From Actinomyces sp. (GTDB lineage Bacteria > Actinomycetota > Actinomycetes > Actinomycetales > Actinomycetaceae), in NCBI RefSeq assembly GCF_030524025.1, contig NZ_JAUNHI010000001.1, forward strand, positions 131,882 to 195,881: a stretch of DNA of 64,000 nt, in the 5' to 3' direction. Position 1 is the first letter of the stretch, and each line of letters opens with the position of its first letter. Positions 38,024 through 46,337 of this stretch are shown piece by piece. Made by a program: the position numbers and the translations under genes. The notes beneath the pieces were generated by a model, which saw only the letters and a list, made by a program, of their open reading frames with translations, was not told where the DNA came from and searched no databases.

Positions 38024-39321
38024 TGAGCAGCAGCCCCGAGGTAGCCTTCCAGGATGCGCACGACCGGGTGACTGCGTCGCCAACTCCCATCGTTGTACTC
38101 CATGAGCGCCAAGCGGTGTAGCAGCCGCTGGGCTCGTTCGTCGTTCCCGCCATGTTCGGGAGCACGATCGATCTCGCAGAGCAGGGTGTAGTCCTCCGGG
38201 GTAAGCCAGCGGCGGTAGTCGGCCGCGAGGTGGACGATGGCGGACCGGGCCGTGGCTTCGTCAATCACCTCGCCCGGGGCAAGTTCGCAGCAGAGGCGGA
38301 GCAGGTGCAGCAGCTCGCGCGGATGACCGCCCGAGTGCTCAATGAGCAGCCGGATCACGTCGTCGGACTCGAACAGCCGCCGGTCAGCCCGCCGCAGCAG
38401 GATGTCGCCCATGGCGGCCCACCCAGCCTCGCAGCGGGCACCGGTGCGCTCATACAACTTAATCATCGGCAGCACCAGGTCGGCATCGAGTCTGCCGCCG
38501 ATCCTGCCGTCGTACTTGAGGTGCAACGGGGCGGTGTAGATCGCCAGTGTCTTGATGGCCAGCAACTGCTCGGCATCGTAGATGAAGAAGCGGTCGGTGT
38601 CCTCGCCCCGCAACTTGTCTGTGCCGTCGATGAGGAACACGACCCGGCATCCCTTCATGGCCTGCTCAGCGCTCCCGATGAGGGAGTTGAACGCATCGGC
38701 GAGTTGGGTGAACCGGTTGCGGATCTCGAGGCGCATCTCGTCCTTGGTCGAGGCTCCGGTCTTGAAGGAGGAGGTCAGCCGCGTGAAGAGCTTCAGTAAC
38801 CCGGGGAGGCCGCCGCCGAGCTCGACTCCCGCCTCAACGCCCACCCCTGCTTCGGTGATGATCTCCATGACTCGCGTGCTCGTCGCGAACCAGTCGCGGA
38901 TAGCGTCAAGCGATGCCTTCGGTAGGTTGACGCGCTGCTCGTCGAGCACGCGGAGCAGCTGCTCCGCCATGGCCATCAGTACCTCGCTGTAGGCGAGGTT
39001 GTTGCTGTCGAGTAGCGTGAGGACGTTGACCTCGACCGGCAGGTAGTGGCCGGACTCGGCGAAGTGATCCAGGTACTGCCTCAATTCGGTGGTTTTGCCG
39101 CTACCGATGTGGCCAAAGAACAGCATGTGCTTGGTGGACGGTGGGAAGAACGCGTCGGTCTCCGGCTTCCACCCGAGTTTTCGCGCCAGGCGTTGCCGGG
39201 TCTGCTCCGAGCCGCGCGCCTCCTGGGTGTCGACGAATCGGGGGTCGCCATGGCGTAACGCCTCGTCGAACTCCAGGCTCTGGAGCGCCTCCATCAGGGA
39301 CTGCGCGGATTGGAACGTCAT
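38020..39321 (-). CDS. P-loop ATPase of a two-gene ATPase-TPR module
   Basis: A 433-residue AAA/STAND-like NTPase. Walker A FGHIGSGKTTELRQYL is at about residues 68-83, with the TEL tail typical of conflict-system ATPases. Walker B VVFLIDGTDKL is at about 220. A sensor-like segment SGGHPRELLHLLRL (about 335) is shared with STAND/Orc-type ATPases, followed by a winged-helix-like C-terminus. A hydrophobic Gly-rich patch (EAGVGVEAGVELGGGLPGLL, about 158-177) might insert in a membrane or oligomerise. GC content looks lower than in its neighbours, consistent with transfer (estimate by eye). It overlaps the TPR gene by 4 nt. A TACACT hexamer 7 nt before the ATG suggests a leaderless mRNA. Confidence 0.75.
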   Translation of the reverse strand: MTFQSAQSLMEALQSLEFDEALRHGDPRFVDTQEARGSEQTRQRLARKLGWKPETDAFFPPSTKHMLFFGHIGSGKTTELRQYLDHFAESGHYLPVEVNVLTLLDSNNLAYSEVLMAMAEQLLRVLDEQRVNLPKASLDAIRDWFATSTRVMEIITEAGVGVEAGVELGGGLPGLLKLFTRLTSSFKTGASTKDEMRLEIRNRFTQLADAFNSLIGSAEQAMKGCRVVFLIDGTDKLRGEDTDRFFIYDAEQLLAIKTLAIYTAPLHLKYDGRIGGRLDADLVLPMIKLYERTGARCEAGWAAMGDILLRRADRRLFESDDVIRLLIEHSGGHPRELLHLLRLCCELAPGEVIDEATARSAIVHLAADYRRWLTPEDYTLLCEIDRAPEHGGNDERAQRLLHRLALMEYNDGSWRRSHPVVRILEGYLGAAAQ

Positions 39322-39328
39322 ACCGGGA

Positions 39329-39334
39329 AGTGTA
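39329..39334 (-). promoter_or_regulatory. Probable -10 box of leaderless ATPase gene
   Basis: On the minus strand TACACT is followed by 7 nt and the ATG at 39321. No Shine-Dalgarno sequence is present. This would be the single promoter of the ATPase-TPR pair. Confidence 0.4.
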
Positions 39335-39559
39335 CGTCGAACCGGGGATGCAGCGGAGAAGTCCGCGATTCAGGGGGCACTGGGCTGTGTAGGCCGAGCA
39401 CGACCACCTGTGGATGCAACCGATGGTGACCGGCCACACCGGGCAGGTCCTCCAGCACCGCCCGCGAGGCCACTGGTTAGCGTCGGACCGTGTGGGTCGA
39501 AGTCGCAGGCTCGACCCCGGCCCTGTGGGCCCGCCCATGTGCCGGACGCGGCGATCTTG

Positions 39560-39582
39560 AGGTGTCATAAGTCCCGATCTCG
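39560..39582 (-). repeat. Intergenic 23-nt repeat element, copy B (1 unit), in a 315-bp gap
   Basis: One unit, read on the minus strand as CGAGATCGGGAC then TTATGACACCT. It lies 54 nt downstream of the uppP stop, after a C-rich run (CACCCCACCCCCTCCC on the minus strand). It is the only recognisable structure in the gap 39322-39636 apart from the ATPase promoter hexamer. Confidence 0.75.
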
Positions 39583-39636
39583 CGGGAGGGAGGGGGTGGG
39601 GTGAGTGTGCTGCGCACGCTCCGGGCAGCGCCGTCG

Positions 39637-40473
39637 TCAGGCGGCCACGGTGCCCGTGATGAGGAGCCCGATGATGACCACGCCGAGGATGACGCGGTAG
39701 ATGAGGAAGCCGGTGAACTTGTTCGACGACACGAAGCGCAGCAGCCAGGCGATCGTCGCGTAGGCCACCACACCCGAGGTCACCGTGGCGATCAGCGTCG
39801 CCGTCCAGCCCACGGTGGCCGTGATGTGGTCGGCCGCCGTGATCGCCTCAAGCAGCCCGGCGGCGATGAGCGCGGGAATGCCCATGAAGAAGGACAGACG
39901 CGTGGCCGTCACCCGGTCGAAGCCCAGGAACAGGCCCGCCGAGATCGTCGCGCCCGAGCGGGAGATGCCGGGGAAGATCGGCGCCAGCGCCTGGAAGCCG
40001 CCGATGATCAAGGCGTCCTTGAGGGAGACCTGACTCATGTCCTTGCTCAGGTTCGTCCGCCGGTCGGCCAGCCACATGACCGCGCTCCACACGATGAGCG
40101 CACCGGCGATGATCCACAAGGACCGGGCGGTCACCTCGATGAAGTCCTTGAGGGCCAGCCCGAGGATCGCCACCGGCAGAGAGCCCAGGATGATCCCCCA
40201 GCCAAGCACATAGTCGGGGTTGGACCGCTCCTCCTTGCGGGCCAGCCCCGTCACCCACGCCCGCACGATCCGCACGATGTCGCTCCAGAAGTAGACGACC
40301 GCCGCGAGGATGGCGCCGATCTGGATGACCGCGGTGAAGGCCGTCATACCCACCGAGTCGATGTCGTAACCGAGCATCTTCTCGACGATGTTGAGGTGAC
40401 CGGTGGAGGACACCGGCAGGAACTCGGTGATGCCCTCGACGATGCCGAGGATGATGGCGTGCAGCCAGTTCAT
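39637..40473 (-). CDS. uppP: Undecaprenyl-diphosphate phosphatase UppP/BacA
   Basis: A 278-residue, multi-helix membrane enzyme. It removes a phosphate from undecaprenyl diphosphate to recycle the lipid carrier of cell-wall synthesis and contributes to bacitracin resistance. Active-site motifs are GITEFLPVSSTGHL (about residues 14-27) and PGISRSGAT (about 167-175). The ATG at 40473 gives the conserved MNWLHAIILGIVEG start and has GGGAG upstream. It is a single gene between the ATPase-TPR module and the epimerase remnant. A 23-nt repeat element follows it. Confidence 0.95.
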   Translation of the reverse strand: MNWLHAIILGIVEGITEFLPVSSTGHLNIVEKMLGYDIDSVGMTAFTAVIQIGAILAAVVYFWSDIVRIVRAWVTGLARKEERSNPDYVLGWGIILGSLPVAILGLALKDFIEVTARSLWIIAGALIVWSAVMWLADRRTNLSKDMSQVSLKDALIIGGFQALAPIFPGISRSGATISAGLFLGFDRVTATRLSFFMGIPALIAAGLLEAITAADHITATVGWTATLIATVTSGVVAYATIAWLLRFVSSNKFTGFLIYRVILGVVIIGLLITGTVAA

Positions 40474-40603
40474 GGTTCTCCCAGTGAGAAGGTGCGGGGC
40501 AGGAGGCAGGCTACCGTGCGCCGTCCCCGGTGGCTCGCGCGCGGTGCGTTGCGCTGGTCTCACCCGCCGCCGGCCACCGGCGGTGACCCCGGGAGCCCGC
40601 GCC

Positions 40604-40609
40604 TACCCT
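40604..40609 (+). promoter_or_regulatory. Probable -10 box before the epimerase remnant
   Basis: TACCCT lies exactly 6 nt before the ATG at 40616. The same hexamer and spacing precede the phosphatase gene at 42019 and moaA. Confidence 0.45.
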
Positions 40610-40615
40610 GGTGCC

Positions 40616-41296
40616 ATGAGCTCCACCGCGTGGCCTCGCACACTGCCCGGGACCGGACGAGCGGTGTCCGGCCGGTCACGCCGTCGTGTCCTGCTCACGG
40701 GCGCCACCGGCGCCTGGGGGAGGGCCGCTCTGCGCGTCATGCGCGAGCTCGACGACCGACTGACCGTCCTGGCCCTCGCCCTGCCCGGCAAACGCGACGA
40801 CGCCGTCCTGGCCCAGTTCACCGACATGCCCAACCTGCGGGTCGTGCGCGGCGACCTGACCGACGGCGACGCCTATGCCGCCTCCAAGGTGGTCGCCGAG
40901 CGGATGCTCGTGGACGCCGGGCTGCCGCGGTGGACCTGGCTGCGCCAGACCGGGATCCTCCACCCCGGGCTGCTGGAGACGCGCGACCCGATCTTCACCC
41001 ACCAGCCCCTGGGTGAGGTCATGGAGTGGGTCTCCGACCTCGACTCGGCCCGGCTCCTGGCCCGCATCGCCCTGGGCGAGGCTGACGACGCACTGTGGGG
41101 AGCCGGGCACTGGTGTCCCACCTGCACCGCCGACCCACGGTCCTACGAGCGTCAGGCCGAGGCCAACGCCTTCCTGGCCCAGGTGGTGCGGCCGTCAGTC
41201 GGTCTCCTGGCCCAGGCTGGCCAGGACCGCCTCGTGGAGCAGGCCGTTGGTGGCCGCGGCGTTTCCTCCCCAGGGGCCCGGTTCGCCGGCCAGTGA
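40616..41296 (+). pseudogene. NAD-dependent epimerase/dehydratase, internally deleted remnant
   Basis: The frame encodes 226 residues. It opens with a normal Rossmann nucleotide-binding segment, RRVLLTGATGAWGRAALR, and LRVVRGDLTDGD, but jumps at once to AYAASKVVAERMLVDAGL, the active-site YxxxK helix. Extended SDR enzymes have about 80-100 residues between these two points, so the central segment is missing without a frameshift. After RQTGILHPGLLETRDPI and VMEWVSDLDSARLLARI the frame departs from the family and runs antisense into the neighbouring phosphatase gene from 41195. Catalytic Ser/Thr and part of the cofactor pocket are absent. I infer a decayed gene; the true 3' limit is probably before 41195. 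Confidence 0.6.
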
Positions 41297-42019
41297 GGTG
41301 AACCGGCCTCCCGCCTCGGTGACAATGGGGACCAGGGCGGCCATGTCGTAGAGCTCGAGCTCAGGCTCGACGGCGAGGTCGACCGCGCCCTCGGCCAACA
41401 GCATGTAGGACCAGAAGTCGCCGTAGGCGCGCGTGCGCCAGCACGCCTGCATGAGGGACAGCATGCCGCGCAGGCGCCGCGCCTCGGCCCACCCCGACAA
41501 CGAGGCGTAGGACAGGGAGGCGTCCTCGAGGATCGCCACGCTTGACACGTGCAGCCGGCGGGCCGAGGCCAGCGACCTGCCCGACCAGGCCCCTCCGCCC
41601 TTGACCGCCCACCAGCGTTTGCCCAGGGCCGGGGCGGAGACCAGGCCGACGACCACCTCGCCGTCCTCGACCAGCGCGATGAGCGTGGCCCACACCGGCA
41701 CCCCGCGCACGAAGTTCTTCGTCCCGTCGATCGGGTCAATGACCCACTGGCGGGGGGAGTGGCCGGTCGTCCCGAACTCCTCGCCCAGCACCGAGTCGCG
41801 GGTGCGGGCCCGCGAGAGGTAATCGCGGATCTGCCGCTCAGCCTCGCGATCGGCAACGGTCACCGGTGTCAGGTCGGGCTTGGCCTCGACCTCGAAGTCC
41901 TGTGCGTCGAAGTGCGCCTGGGTGAGCGGGTCGACCTGGTCGGCGATCGTGTGCGCCAGGTGCAGGTCGTCGCGCCAGCGGCGCTCCGTGGTGCTCGAGG
42001 AGGCGGACGAGGTGCTCAT
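41195..42019 (-). CDS. hisN: Inositol-monophosphatase family enzyme, likely histidinol-phosphatase (HisN type)
   Basis: A 274-residue metal-dependent phosphatase. Signature motifs are LTPVTVADREAERQIR (about residues 50-65), GEEFG (about 79), WVIDPIDGTKNFVRG (about 92-106) and the C-terminal ELYDMAALVPIVTEAGG (about 222-238). The WVIDPIDGTKNF form and short loop suit the actinobacterial HisN branch, which hydrolyses histidinol phosphate, better than true inositol phosphatases. The gene name is an inference. A TACCCT hexamer 6 nt before the ATG suggests a leaderless mRNA. Confidence 0.85.
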   Translation of the reverse strand: MSTSSASSSTTERRWRDDLHLAHTIADQVDPLTQAHFDAQDFEVEAKPDLTPVTVADREAERQIRDYLSRARTRDSVLGEEFGTTGHSPRQWVIDPIDGTKNFVRGVPVWATLIALVEDGEVVVGLVSAPALGKRWWAVKGGGAWSGRSLASARRLHVSSVAILEDASLSYASLSGWAEARRLRGMLSLMQACWRTRAYGDFWSYMLLAEGAVDLAVEPELELYDMAALVPIVTEAGGRFTSLAGEPGPWGGNAAATNGLLHEAVLASLGQETD

Positions 42020-42025
42020 GGAACG

Positions 42026-42031
42026 AGGGTA
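42026..42031 (-). promoter_or_regulatory. Probable -10 box of leaderless phosphatase gene
   Basis: Minus-strand TACCCT, then CGTTCC, then the ATG at 42019. No Shine-Dalgarno sequence. The rest of the 202-bp gap to the alcohol dehydrogenase gene shows nothing recognisable. Confidence 0.5.
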
Positions 42032-42221
42032 ACGGTGCAGTGGGCAGGTGGTTCGTCCGCATCGCCGAGGGTGGGCCGGCCTCGCCGGTGGCCGAGCCTG
42101 TCAGTGCGGACCGCAGCGCGCCCGGGTGGCGTCCGTCAAGCGGGCTGGTGCGGAGCAACAGGACGGTCGGAGCGGGCGAAAGTGTCACTGTGGCCCACCA
42201 TCACCCGGCCCCGGCGCCGCC

Positions 42222-43274
42222 TCAGGGTTCCAGGAGGACCTTGATGGCGCGCCGCTCGTCCATCGCCCGGTAGCCCTCGGCGGCCTCCTCCAGCGGCAGG
42301 CGCATGGTGAAGACCTTGCCGGGGTTGATCTGCCCGGCCAGGATCCGGTCGATGAGGTCGGGCAGGAAACGGCGCACGGGCGCAGGCCCTCCCAGAAGGT
42401 TGATCTCGGAGAAGAACAGGGACTGCCCGTCCAGGCTGACCCCGTGGGAGACCCCGACGAAGCCGACGTGACCACCGGGGCGGCACGAGGCGATCGCCTG
42501 GTCCATCGACAGCTGGTTGCCCACCGCCTCGACGACCCCGTGCGCGCCCAGCCCGCCCGTCAGCTCCTTGACCTGGGCGGCACCGTCCTCGCCCCGCTCG
42601 GCGATGACGACGTCCGCGCCGAACTCACGGGCCAGGGCCGCCCGGTCCGCGTGGCGGGAGAAGGCGATGACCCGCTCGGCGCCCAGCGCCTTGGCGGCCA
42701 GGACTGCGGACAGGCCGACCGCGCCGTCGCCGACGACGGCGATCGTCTTGCCCGGGCCGGCCTGGGCCGCCACGGCCCCGAACCAACCGGTGCCCAGGAC
42801 GTCGGAGGCGGCCAGGAGGGAGGCGATGATCCCCGGGTCCTCGGGCTTGCCCCCGGGCACGACGACGAGGGTGCCGTCGGCCTGGGGGACCCGCGTGTAC
42901 TGGGCCTGGGTATCGCCCATGAAACCGCCGTTGACACAGCGCGACTGGAAGCCCGAGGCGCAGATCTCGCAGGTGTTGTCCGAGATGCAGAAGGAGCCGA
43001 CGACGAAGTCGCCGATCTTGACCCCGGTGACCGCCGAGCCGACCTCGACGACCGTGCCGACGTACTCGTGCCCCATCGGCCGCTCCTCAACCGGCTGGAC
43101 GCCCCGGTAGGGCCACAGGTCCGAGCCGCAGATGCAGGCGGCCTCGACCTTGAGGACGGCGTCAGTGGGGTCGATGACGCGGGGGACCTCCCGGTCCTCG
43201 ACGCTCACCTCTCCCGGCGCGTGCATGATGACCCCGCGCATGGTCGCGGGAATCGCAGTAGTGGTCGTGGTCAT
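42222..43274 (-). CDS. Zinc-dependent alcohol dehydrogenase family protein (MDR)
   Basis: A 350-residue medium-chain dehydrogenase. Catalytic zinc ligands are C48 region ACICGSDLWPYRG and GHEYVG (about residue 69). A reduced structural-zinc lobe reads NTCEICASGFQSRC. The NAD(P)-binding Rossmann motif VVGDGAVGLSAVLAAKALGA is at about 172-191. The substrate is unknown; such genes often act on short-chain alcohols or aldehydes. GGGAGG lies 8-10 nt before the ATG. It stands alone, 108 bp from moeB on the same strand. Confidence 0.87.
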   Translation of the reverse strand: MTTTTTAIPATMRGVIMHAPGEVSVEDREVPRVIDPTDAVLKVEAACICGSDLWPYRGVQPVEERPMGHEYVGTVVEVGSAVTGVKIGDFVVGSFCISDNTCEICASGFQSRCVNGGFMGDTQAQYTRVPQADGTLVVVPGGKPEDPGIIASLLAASDVLGTGWFGAVAAQAGPGKTIAVVGDGAVGLSAVLAAKALGAERVIAFSRHADRAALAREFGADVVIAERGEDGAAQVKELTGGLGAHGVVEAVGNQLSMDQAIASCRPGGHVGFVGVSHGVSLDGQSLFFSEINLLGGPAPVRRFLPDLIDRILAGQINPGKVFTMRLPLEEAAEGYRAMDERRAIKVLLEP

Positions 43275-43383
43275 GCGGGTGCCTCCCTACAGGCGCGGCG
43301 TGTGGTGCCCCTTCAGCCTAAGGACTCCGGCCCGCTTCTTCCAGGACTCCTAGGGGCTGGTCGGCCCCCTCCACCTCATGCGG

Positions 43384-44226
43384 CTAATCGGCCTGCGCCC
43401 GGGTGCCGGAGCGGGAGCAGACGGGACAGCCCGGGCGCCGCCGCAGCTCAATCCGTCGGAACCTCCCCTGCCACGCCTCGATGACAAGCAGTTGTCCGAT
43501 GAGTGGACGGCCCCCACCGACAATGAGCTTAAGGGCTTCGGTGGCCTGCAGTACACCGATCACTCCCGGCGCCACCCCCAGCACCCCGACAGGCTCGTCC
43601 TCAACCTCACCGCCGCGGCCGGGCGACTCGGGCTGCAGGCAGCGGTAGCACGGCCCCCGGCGCGCGTCGAAGACCGTGACCTGACCGACTGTGCCCTGCA
43701 CCGCTCCATGGACCAGTGGCACACCTAGCCGTGCCGTCGCATCGTTGAGAACGTAACGCGCTTGAACACTGTCGGTCGCGTCGACGACGAGGTCCCATCC
43801 CTCCAGGATCCGGACCGCGTTGTCTGCGTCGAGCTCAACGGCTCGAGTACGGACCTGCACACCGGGGTTGAGCGCCGTGATGGCCTCGCGCGCGGAGTCG
43901 ACCTTCATCCGGCCCACCGAGCGGACCGTGTGGATGACCTGGCGCTGCAGGTTCGACAGTGCCACCGTGTCCGGGTCCACGATCCCCAGGGTGCCGACCC
44001 CCGAGGCGGCCAGGTACAGCGCGACTGGAGATCCCAGCCCACCCGCCCCGACCAGCACGACGCGCGCGGCGTTAATACGCCGCTGGCCGAGTTCTCCGAC
44101 CTCGGGGACGAGCATGTTGCGCGAGTACCGTCCTTTGTCGGGACCCAATGGACGCAGTCGGTGGTCGGCGACGAGAGACGGCCACTCGGTGCCGTCAAGA
44201 GCCTGGCCGTCGTCGAGGCTGCTCAT
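43384..44226 (-). CDS. moeB: Molybdopterin-synthase adenylyltransferase MoeB (ThiF family)
   Basis: A 280-residue E1-like enzyme that adenylates the C-terminal Gly-Gly of MoaD so that it can receive sulfur. The nucleotide loop VVLVGAGGLGSPVALYLAASGVG is split here as VVLVGAGGLGSP (about 56-67) and ALYLAASGVG. Other landmarks are the NLQRQVIHT motif (about 91), the DSVQARYVLND segment and zinc cysteines CYRC (about 190) and CPVC (about 268). It lacks the C-terminal rhodanese domain found in many actinobacterial MoeZ proteins, so sulfur must be supplied by another protein. Its start overlaps modBC by 4 nt. Confidence 0.9.
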   Translation of the reverse strand: MSSLDDGQALDGTEWPSLVADHRLRPLGPDKGRYSRNMLVPEVGELGQRRINAARVVLVGAGGLGSPVALYLAASGVGTLGIVDPDTVALSNLQRQVIHTVRSVGRMKVDSAREAITALNPGVQVRTRAVELDADNAVRILEGWDLVVDATDSVQARYVLNDATARLGVPLVHGAVQGTVGQVTVFDARRGPCYRCLQPESPGRGGEVEDEPVGVLGVAPGVIGVLQATEALKLIVGGGRPLIGQLLVIEAWQGRFRRIELRRRPGCPVCSRSGTRAQAD

Positions 44227-46337
44227 GGGGTCTCCTCCGTGTTGTCGCGACCGCCCGTGGCACGCCCCCGGGCGAGGATCTGAATCTGGACCGCCTTGAC
44301 CACGGCGGTCACCTGCTGCCCCGGCTCGATCCTCATCTCGGCGACGGCCGCTGCGGTCACCGTCGCCAGAAGCATCTGACCATCGTCCAGCTCGACGGTC
44401 ACCGTGACCAGGGATCCTGCCCGCTCCAACGCCCGGACCTGGGCCGGCAAGGTGTTTCGTGGTGAGCCTATGTTGCCGCCTGAGGCCATCGGATAGAGGC
44501 CGACGGCGTCGGGAGGGATGAGGGCGACGGCGGAGGCACCGACCGGGGGAACCTCGTCCGTGTTGTCCGGCGGCCGACCCACGACGAGCCGACCAGAGGG
44601 CAGCCGCAGCACGGGTTCGGCTCCGTCGGAGTCCGAGACGACGCCGATCAGCACCGAGGCGCCACTCAACCTCGCCGTGAACTGGGACACGGGCGCGGCC
44701 AGGACCCGGGCCGCGGTACCCCGCTCGACCACTTTGCCGTCCTCGAGGACGGCGACGTCATCCGCCAGCGCGGTGACGTCCAGGACGTCATGGGTGACCA
44801 GGAGCACTGTCAGGTCCTCCTCGGCGGTGCGCCGTGCGATCAGTGCCCGCAGCTCCTGACGGGCCATGACGTCCAACGCCGCCAAAGGCTCGTCCAGGAC
44901 GAGGAGCCGTGGTCGGACCGCCAGTGCGCGGGCCAGCGCGACCCGCGCCGCCTGACCGCCGGACAGGGCCGAGCCCGGCCGGGTGGCCAGGTGCTCCACA
45001 CCGGCTGCGACCAGCTCGGACCGCGCCCGCTGCCGGGCTGCGGACCGGGACATCCCCCGGCAGCGCGGCCCGAAAGCGACGTTGTCCAACACAGACATAT
45101 GAGTGAAGATACCGGGCTGCTGAGCCAGCAGGGCCGCCCCGCGACGGCCCGCAGGCACGAAGAGACCCGGGGCGTCCAGGAGACTGTCGCCAAGGCGGAC
45201 CCGCCCGTTGCTCGCCCGCAGCAGCCCGCAGACCACCTCGCAGACCGTGGACTTGCCCGAGCCGTTGGGTCCCACCAGTGCCAGGACCCGTCCAGCGCCC
45301 ACGGACAGATCCACTGTGATCCCGCGGTGCTGGCGGGCGAAGGACACCTGCAGCGCCTCACCCCGGCCCGCCTCACGAGCCGCCTCGCCCCCGTGGCCGG
45401 CTCCACGAGGCGTCGAGGACCCGGCGCCGTCGACCCGCGTGAGGCTGGACCGCTCGCCGGAGGACCGGAATCCGCCGAGGCGGTGGCCGAACAGGGCTCT
45501 CCAGTTCACTGCGGTGGCCGCGACGACAAGGAAGGACAGGGCGATGAGCACGACCGCCAGGGCCAGGGAGGTACGCGGTTCGGCCTCTCGTTCCAGATAG
45601 ATCACCAGGGGCACCGTGCGCGTTACGCCCTCTTTGGAGCCGGCGAAGGCGATCGTCGCCCCGAACTCCCCGAGGCTGCGGCCCGCCGCCAGTGCCGTGC
45701 CGCGCGCCAGGGCTGGGCCGACCAGCGGTAGGGTCACTCGCGACAGCACTGTCCATGGTCCGGCCCCCAGGGTCCGGGCGATGGTCTCGGGGTGGGCGTC
45801 GCGGCTGCGCAGGGCTGCCTCGAGGGTGACCACGAGGTAGGGCATGGAGACGTAGACCTGGGCCACCACGACCGCGGCGGTGCTGAAGGAGATCTGCAGC
45901 CCCATTGCGTTGAGCTGCTCCCCGAGCAGGCCGCGCTTGCCCAGGGTCGCAAGCAGGGCGATGCCGGCGACCACCGGCGGCATGGTCATTGGCAGGACGA
46001 TGAGGATCCGGCACAGGCGCACACCCGGCCACTGGCGCGCCAGCACGAGGGCCAGGGGCACTCCCAGGGTGAGTGCGATGGCGGTGGATGCGAGGCAGGT
46101 CCGCAGAGACAGGGCCAGGGCGAGCCGGGCGGAACCGGAGGCAAGCACCTCGGGCAGATCCGCCCAGGACACGCGGACCCCCAGGCCCACGAAGGGCAGC
46201 ACGACGGCACAGGCGCCGAGCAGCGCCGCGAGGAGTACGACGGGAGGCAGCGGCACGGGCGCCGCAGCCTCCCGCCGGTCGGCGGTGTCCGCCTGAGAAG
46301 TGGTCACAGCAGGTGGGTGGGTAGGTGCAGCGCTCAA
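44223..46337 (-). CDS. modBC: Fused molybdate ABC transporter: permease ModB plus ATPase ModC with TOBE domain
   Basis: A 704-residue fusion. Residues ~25-275 are a ModB-type permease, with the cytoplasmic EAA-like loop ETIARTLGAGPWTVLSRVTLP. After a ~55-residue linker comes a ModC-type ATPase: Walker A VGPNGSGKST (about 353), signature LSGGQAARVALARAL (about 458) and Walker B LLVLDEPLAALD. A C-terminal TOBE/molybdate-binding domain (about 625-690) follows. Separate modB and modC genes are the norm; fusion guarantees 1:1 stoichiometry, so the transporter would be a homodimer. It overlaps modA and moeB by 4 nt each. Confidence 0.93.
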   Translation of the reverse strand: MSAAPTHPPAVTTSQADTADRREAAAPVPLPPVVLLAALLGACAVVLPFVGLGVRVSWADLPEVLASGSARLALALSLRTCLASTAIALTLGVPLALVLARQWPGVRLCRILIVLPMTMPPVVAGIALLATLGKRGLLGEQLNAMGLQISFSTAAVVVAQVYVSMPYLVVTLEAALRSRDAHPETIARTLGAGPWTVLSRVTLPLVGPALARGTALAAGRSLGEFGATIAFAGSKEGVTRTVPLVIYLEREAEPRTSLALAVVLIALSFLVVAATAVNWRALFGHRLGGFRSSGERSSLTRVDGAGSSTPRGAGHGGEAAREAGRGEALQVSFARQHRGITVDLSVGAGRVLALVGPNGSGKSTVCEVVCGLLRASNGRVRLGDSLLDAPGLFVPAGRRGAALLAQQPGIFTHMSVLDNVAFGPRCRGMSRSAARQRARSELVAAGVEHLATRPGSALSGGQAARVALARALAVRPRLLVLDEPLAALDVMARQELRALIARRTAEEDLTVLLVTHDVLDVTALADDVAVLEDGKVVERGTAARVLAAPVSQFTARLSGASVLIGVVSDSDGAEPVLRLPSGRLVVGRPPDNTDEVPPVGASAVALIPPDAVGLYPMASGGNIGSPRNTLPAQVRALERAGSLVTVTVELDDGQMLLATVTAAAVAEMRIEPGQQVTAVVKAVQIQILARGRATGGRDNTEETP

